Source: Oreohelix idahoensis (lineage: Eukaryota > Mollusca > Gastropoda > Stylommatophora > Oreohelicidae). Taken from it: a stretch of 64,000 bases of DNA. Below are positions 60,046 to 64,000 of the stretch, piece after piece. The stretch spans positions 620,001-684,000 of the forward strand of contig JAMPIV010005812.1 of the NCBI GenBank assembly GCA_024509875.1. Reading direction: 5' to 3'. The position numbers and the translations under genes are program-made. A model generated the notes under the pieces. It was not told where the DNA came from and did not search any database. It was given only the letters and a program-made list of their open reading frames with translations. Numbering within the stretch: the first letter of the stretch is position 1; each line of letters begins with the position of its first letter.

Positions 60046-61371
60046 AACCAAAGGAGTGGTACAAAGACTACAGAGCTAACCATAAAAGCATCTGAGGAAC
60101 CAGTTTGTGTTCCAGTGTCTATACATGTAGAGACATGTTACACATCACAAGAAGTCACTACTCAGGAGAGTGTGTTATCATCTGATACAGGTGAATTAGA
60201 TATAGACAAAGTGATTCTAGAGGAAGAAACCTATGAGGGAAAAAAGCAAAGGATTATAGAGTTTTACGGAGCTAAACAGCAAAGACTAGAAAGAACAATA
60301 GAAGAGACATATGAAGGAATAGAGGATAAATACAAAACTGAAGTGCAAAGAATACAAGAGGAATATGAGACGGCAGGGAGAAGCAAAGAGGGATTAGACA
60401 AATTAGGAGTGGAGGAAAGCAAAGCAATAGAGGAGAAATACAGGGCTCGAATCCAAACAATGAATGAGAAATATGAGGCAACAAAGAAAATTCGGGAAGA
60501 GCTAGATAAAGCAATAGAGGAGCTAGACAAAGCAATAGAAGAGAAATCTAAGGCTGAAATTCAAGGATTAGAAGATCAAGCCAAAGCAAGAGATTGTACT
60601 CAAGTGAATGCTTTATTGGTTAACACAGATCAGTTAGAGATAGATAAATTGATTCAGGAAGAAGGAACATTTGAGGAAAAGTGTAGAACATTAGATGAAA
60701 CATTCAATACTCTTATGAAGAGATTAAAAGAGGAATTCAAAGCTAGTAGTCATAGGATACAGGAGGAATTCAACATAGATAAGAACAGGATAGGAGTTGA
60801 GTACAAGGGTAATACTCAAATGATAGAGGAATATTGCAAAGTACGAGAGGATCGTATGTTTGAGGAATATACGGTTTTATGTATTAGTAATGAGTCGCAA
60901 GCTAAAGAACTAGAAGAGCAATTTAAGGCTGGAAAACAAAGATTAGAGCAGCAAGCAGAGGTATTGAAAGATCAAGTTAAATCTATGGAAGAGCGACATG
61001 AGACTACATCTGATGCAGATCTGTCAGATTTGAAGGAGGAAACTGGAGAGGCAGAAATTCAATGCAAAAAGGCTAAGATAGAGCATACTACATCTGTAGC
61101 CAAAATAGCAGTAATGGAAGCTACTGAATCTGCTAAGAAAGAGGTTTGGAAGACAGTAATAGATGGTCTGAAGGGAGAAGGTGCTGGAATAACAGCCCAA
61201 TTAGAATTATTACTGGCTTACAACTTCAAAGGTAAATGTGCAGCAAAAAGTAAAGAGCCACTGAAGTTGTTGATGTTTAATGCTATCAAAACGTTACCAT
61301 CAGAGAAGTGGAACATAGATGATCTCTTTGCATTATTGAAGATACTGTGCTATCTGGAGATACTTTTGTGA
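60046..61371 (+). CDS. Coiled-coil Gag-like protein of the pol-less LTR element
   Basis: About 442 codons open without an in-frame ATG near its 5' end, so it is probably the downstream part of a longer protein starting at 59,379. It is dominated by Glu/Lys/Arg-rich coiled coil with recurring E-E-K-Y-x-A and I-E-E-x-Y units, some of which look internally duplicated (for example the E-E-L-D-K-A-I stretch near 60,498-60,540). The last ~80 residues (61,130-61,371) are less charged and may fold, with K-E-V-W-K-T-V-I, A-Q-L-E-L-L-L-A-Y and a hydrophobic end. No CCHC knuckle and no known domain was recognised. Function presumed structural. Confidence 0.75.
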   Translation, partial: NQRSGTKTTELTIKASEEPVCVPVSIHVETCYTSQEVTTQESVLSSDTGELDIDKVILEEETYEGKKQRIIEFYGAKQQRLERTIEETYEGIEDKYKTEVQRIQEEYETAGRSKEGLDKLGVEESKAIEEKYRARIQTMNEKYEATKKIREELDKAIEELDKAIEEKSKAEIQGLEDQAKARDCTQVNALLVNTDQLEIDKLIQEEGTFEEKCRTLDETFNTLMKRLKEEFKASSHRIQEEFNIDKNRIGVEYKGNTQMIEEYCKVREDRMFEEYTVLCISNESQAKELEEQFKAGKQRLEQQAEVLKDQVKSMEERHETTSDADLSDLKEETGEAEIQCKKAKIEHTTSVAKIAVMEATESAKKEVWKTVIDGLKGEGAGITAQLELLLAYNFKGKCAAKSKEPLKLLMFNAIKTLPSEKWNIDDLFALLKILCYLEILL

Positions 61372-62987
61372 TCTTTGTAGTGATAGTTTGTGAAATTGCT
61401 TGAGTGATGGCAAGAGATAGTGTGACACATTTTATGTTGTAAGATAGTTAAGAGCTGATGGGAAGATAGTGAGATTGGTGACCCATTATGGAAAGGGGAG
61501 ATTTATTACCCTGTTAGTCAAGACACAGTATGTTGGGTGAGAACATGTATGTTAGATTTATCTCTCAGATCATGTCCCTGTCCATCATTTATGTATGCTT
61601 ACCACGGAAGAGAATGTTTGAGTGGTATGGACAGTGGAGTTTAAGGTGGCATGAAAGGAAATAATGCATTTTGGGAAATTGCCAAATATGCTTTTCTAAT
61701 CTGGATAATTATTTTGTTTCCAGAATTTAGGTACCCAGTAGTGTAGGTAAACCTGGGATTGCTACTACTTTGAAGCACTTTATGCCATCACTGAGAGTGT
61801 CTTGACATGGTCATCGGTCATCAGGTTGCTGAGATGCTCTACAGTCTATATGTGGTTAAGAATTGATTCTGTGCTTTCATGATCTTTACAGAGTGTACAT
61901 TGGTGTATTTAGATATATAGTTTGATGTATACATACTGCAATTTTTGAAATTATAATGTATAGTATTGTTTACAGTGGCTGACACTATGTAGTATGAGGG
62001 TAAAAATGTTGATGTTGAATTTTTTGAATTTAAAGGGAATCAGTCACTGTGGAGTAAAAGACTCGCATTTATTGTAATGATGATGTATGATACTGTTGTG
62101 ATAGTCATCTGCAGTAAGGATTAAAATGAGATAGAGGAATGGAGATATTAAATCTCATTTTCCTTAGAGAATCAAGTTGCTGGATAACTCATTCTCGACA
62201 TGAGCATAGTCTTTGAGGTGTGGAAAGCAGTGAAGAAAGCACTATAATTATCTGCCAGAACTTCACAGATATTATTTCGACAGAGCAACATTTTGGTTGG
62301 ATGAACTGAAGGAATTTATCTTTGTGGATCAAACTGATCAGAGTGAAGGAAATTAGATGATCTCAGTATGGATAAAGAACTAAGAGCTTTGGTGTTATAC
62401 AGTGTTCTTGATAGCTATAAGAAAATACATTAAGAAAAGTACATACAGTTCATACATCAATACTTTTGAAATTATAGTTTGTTCATGTATGCATTATGTC
62501 TCACACATTGTGATCAGGCAACATGGCTGGTTGCTTATTTAATTTATTCTGTAGTGTACTTAACTGAGGTACTGATGTAGATGAGACTAAATTTTTTTCA
62601 TAAGATGTTAGATTCATTTGGGATAACGGGTGTCATTGGGAATTGCTAATAATTTTCCATTTGAGATGTATTGTCCATTGAGGTAAATACCTGTTAGTTA
62701 TTGCAGGAATCTTTTTCATGGGTGTTATGATATTGCACTAAACTGTATAATTTGTCTCCATTAGTGAAATGGTATGACTGTATGCTGTAAGCATGTGCTA
62801 GGAGGCATTGTAGAAAACTGTGGTATGGGTTAGAGTGTGACTCACCCATTGTTTAGTGTGTAAATGTTCCAGTCACAATAATATGACAACTGTTTCAGTA
62901 AGACCGTATGTCTGCAGCCAACAATGTGTTGGTACATGAGGGGTTCTGTGGCTTGTACTCTTCGGTGCAAAACTTCGTTTTCCATCT
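61372..62987 (+). other. Long non-coding 3' segment of the pol-less element
   Basis: 1.6 kb, AT-rich, no frame over 60 codons and no pol motif in any frame. This is where pol would normally be. Confidence 0.8.
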
Positions 62988-63002
62988 GGAGAGGGGGGTG
63001 GA
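62988..63002 (+). promoter_or_regulatory. Polypurine tract
   Basis: GGAGAGGGGGGTGGA, purine except one T, directly before the 3' LTR. Primes plus-strand DNA synthesis in LTR elements. Confidence 0.85.
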
Positions 63003-63922
63003 TGTCACAGAACACTTTCATGAGTATGAATGATGATAGTGTTTGGCGTTAAGGGTCACTGAACTGTTGTTAACACTTTGTGAAGTGTAACTCAGCTATT
63101 GAGTTAATCTCTGACTTTATGTCAATATGGTGTGACTTGTTCATGCGTGGTAGAAAGCATGAGTGAATACAAGTCTGGTGTGACTGGGGGAGTCTGTGTT
63201 TGACAGCCGAGCTAAGCGCTCGAGTCTGTTTTTGGAAGCCGAGCTATAAGCTCGTATTAGTGATTGTATCATTCTTATATGGGATTATTGTATTAATTAT
63301 GTGATAAGTGTATTATCATACAGGCGACGGTTTTCCGCCTAAGAGTGTTCCAGGAGGAACTTTGTTAATAAGTATAATGTAGACATAATGGTTATGTCAT
63401 AGGCGACGCTTTTCCCGCCTAGGAGTATTCCTGTTCGTGGAGAACAGTATAGGGCGTTGCAGTGTCCGCCCCTGAAGCTACCGTGAAGAAAGGCGACGCG
63501 TTTCCCGCCTGGTAGCTGGTTTTTGGAACAAATACAGGCGAAGTGTTTTGTCCCGCCTGGGAGGAGATTCTGGAAGAATCTATGGCGAGGGTTATGCCGC
63601 CAATCACTGATAAGTGATATATACACCTGGATGGTGATTTATTTGTGCGAGGAGGGTATACCGCACGTATAAGTATTCAGTGTGCTGTTTGTGCACGTCA
63701 GGGAGGCCAGTCCCTAGTTATTGTCGTGACAGTTATTTATTACAGGCATTGTCAGCCTGGATGTGATGTTCGTATGCTTGTTGATATATTGATATCCAGG
63801 ACCGTATGTGAACGTTCTAATAAATGTCATGAAGCTGTAACCAGTGGCGTTCGTGTTCATTCATATCCCTAGTATTGATCATCATCTACACACGCCACAT
63901 TCATCAAACAGACATTCTGACA
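63003..63922 (+). repeat. 3' LTR of the pol-less element
   Basis: 920 bp, nearly identical to 53,524-54,444 and with the same stem-loop array. Confidence 0.96.
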
Positions 63923-63927
63923 GTGCC

Positions 63928-64000
63928 CATGTGCTCCCCCCAAGCTTAATGTGCAATGCTGGGTTCTCAACATGCTGCAACACAGGGGGGATTGTGATGC
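63928..64000 (-). mobile_element. LINE-D continuation on the far side of the LTR element
   Basis: Joins 53,518 once the LTR element and one TSD copy are removed. GC-rich, and runs off the window end. Confidence 0.5.

Larger units (their letters stand above)
53524..63922 (+). mobile_element. Pol-less LTR retrotransposon with coiled-coil ORF, young insertion
   Basis: LTRs at 53,524-54,444 and 63,003-63,922 begin TGTCA and end TGACA, and differ at only about six positions by eye. The TSD GTGCC (53,519-53,523 and 63,923-63,927) is exact. The primer site and polypurine tract are both in place. The interior holds a long leader, one coiled-coil coding region and a long 3' segment. No protease, RT, RNase H or integrase motif was found in any frame, so the element is non-autonomous (LARD-like). 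A 2.7-kb internal tandem duplication inflates its length; the unduplicated element would be about 7.7 kb. Confidence 0.92.

Overview
This is animal nuclear DNA, AT-rich and almost entirely made of transposable elements. No host protein-coding exon could be recognised. The mix (several APE-type LINE families, tRNA-headed SINEs, a Ty3/gypsy element with the integrase before the reverse transcriptase, a 41-bp satellite, long TA tracts) points to an invertebrate. A lophotrochozoan such as a mollusc is my best guess, but it is an inference from element content and not a demonstrated identity.

Left part (1-18 kb). It holds long (TA)n tracts with a tRNA-derived SINE between them, a Tc1/mariner-like terminus with a hammerhead-ribozyme-like motif nearby, three kinds of 5'-truncated retroelement insertions with readable target-site duplications (TSDs), and a 41-bp satellite (12.3-14.9 kb) interrupted by two insertions.

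18.4-25.2 kb is a readable nest. A short repeat with an (ATG)n tail was hit by a (GAA)n-tailed SINE-like element, and that element's right TSD was then hit by a LINE of about 6.3 kb. The LINE carries ORF1 with three Cys-His knuckles, then endonuclease, reverse transcriptase and RNase H, and ends in poly(A). 31.6-34.2 kb is a further 5'-truncated LINE with a 12-bp TSD.

35,989-45,600 (minus strand) is a young LTR retrotransposon of the Gmr1 type: 1.48-1.49 kb LTRs ending TGT...ACA, a 5-bp TSD (CCAGG), and the order gag-protease-integrase-RT-RNase H. The integrase therefore precedes RT, as in Ty1/copia, although the domains are of Ty3/gypsy type. Three frame breaks interrupt pol.

49,046-53,523 plus 63,928-64,000 (minus strand) is one LINE with endonuclease, RT and RNase H, split by a second LTR element at 53,524-63,922 (plus strand). 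The second element has 0.92-kb LTRs ending TGTCA...TGACA, TSD GTGCC, a tRNA-Pro-like primer site and a clean polypurine tract. It has no recognisable pol. It encodes a coiled-coil protein whose likely N-terminus begins with a myristoylation-type motif. Its LTR contains a dense run of perfect stem-loops with repeated GGCG/CGCC arms. A 2.7-kb stretch (53.4-56.1 kb) is repeated in tandem (56.15-58.83 kb) with many small indels; this is either a degraded duplication or, more likely, an assembly error.

The parts worth following are the Gmr1-type element, the stem-loop array and pol-less coiled-coil LTR element, the hammerhead-like motif, and the SINE-like elements that borrow LINE 3' ends. Gaps between elements hold nothing I can assign.
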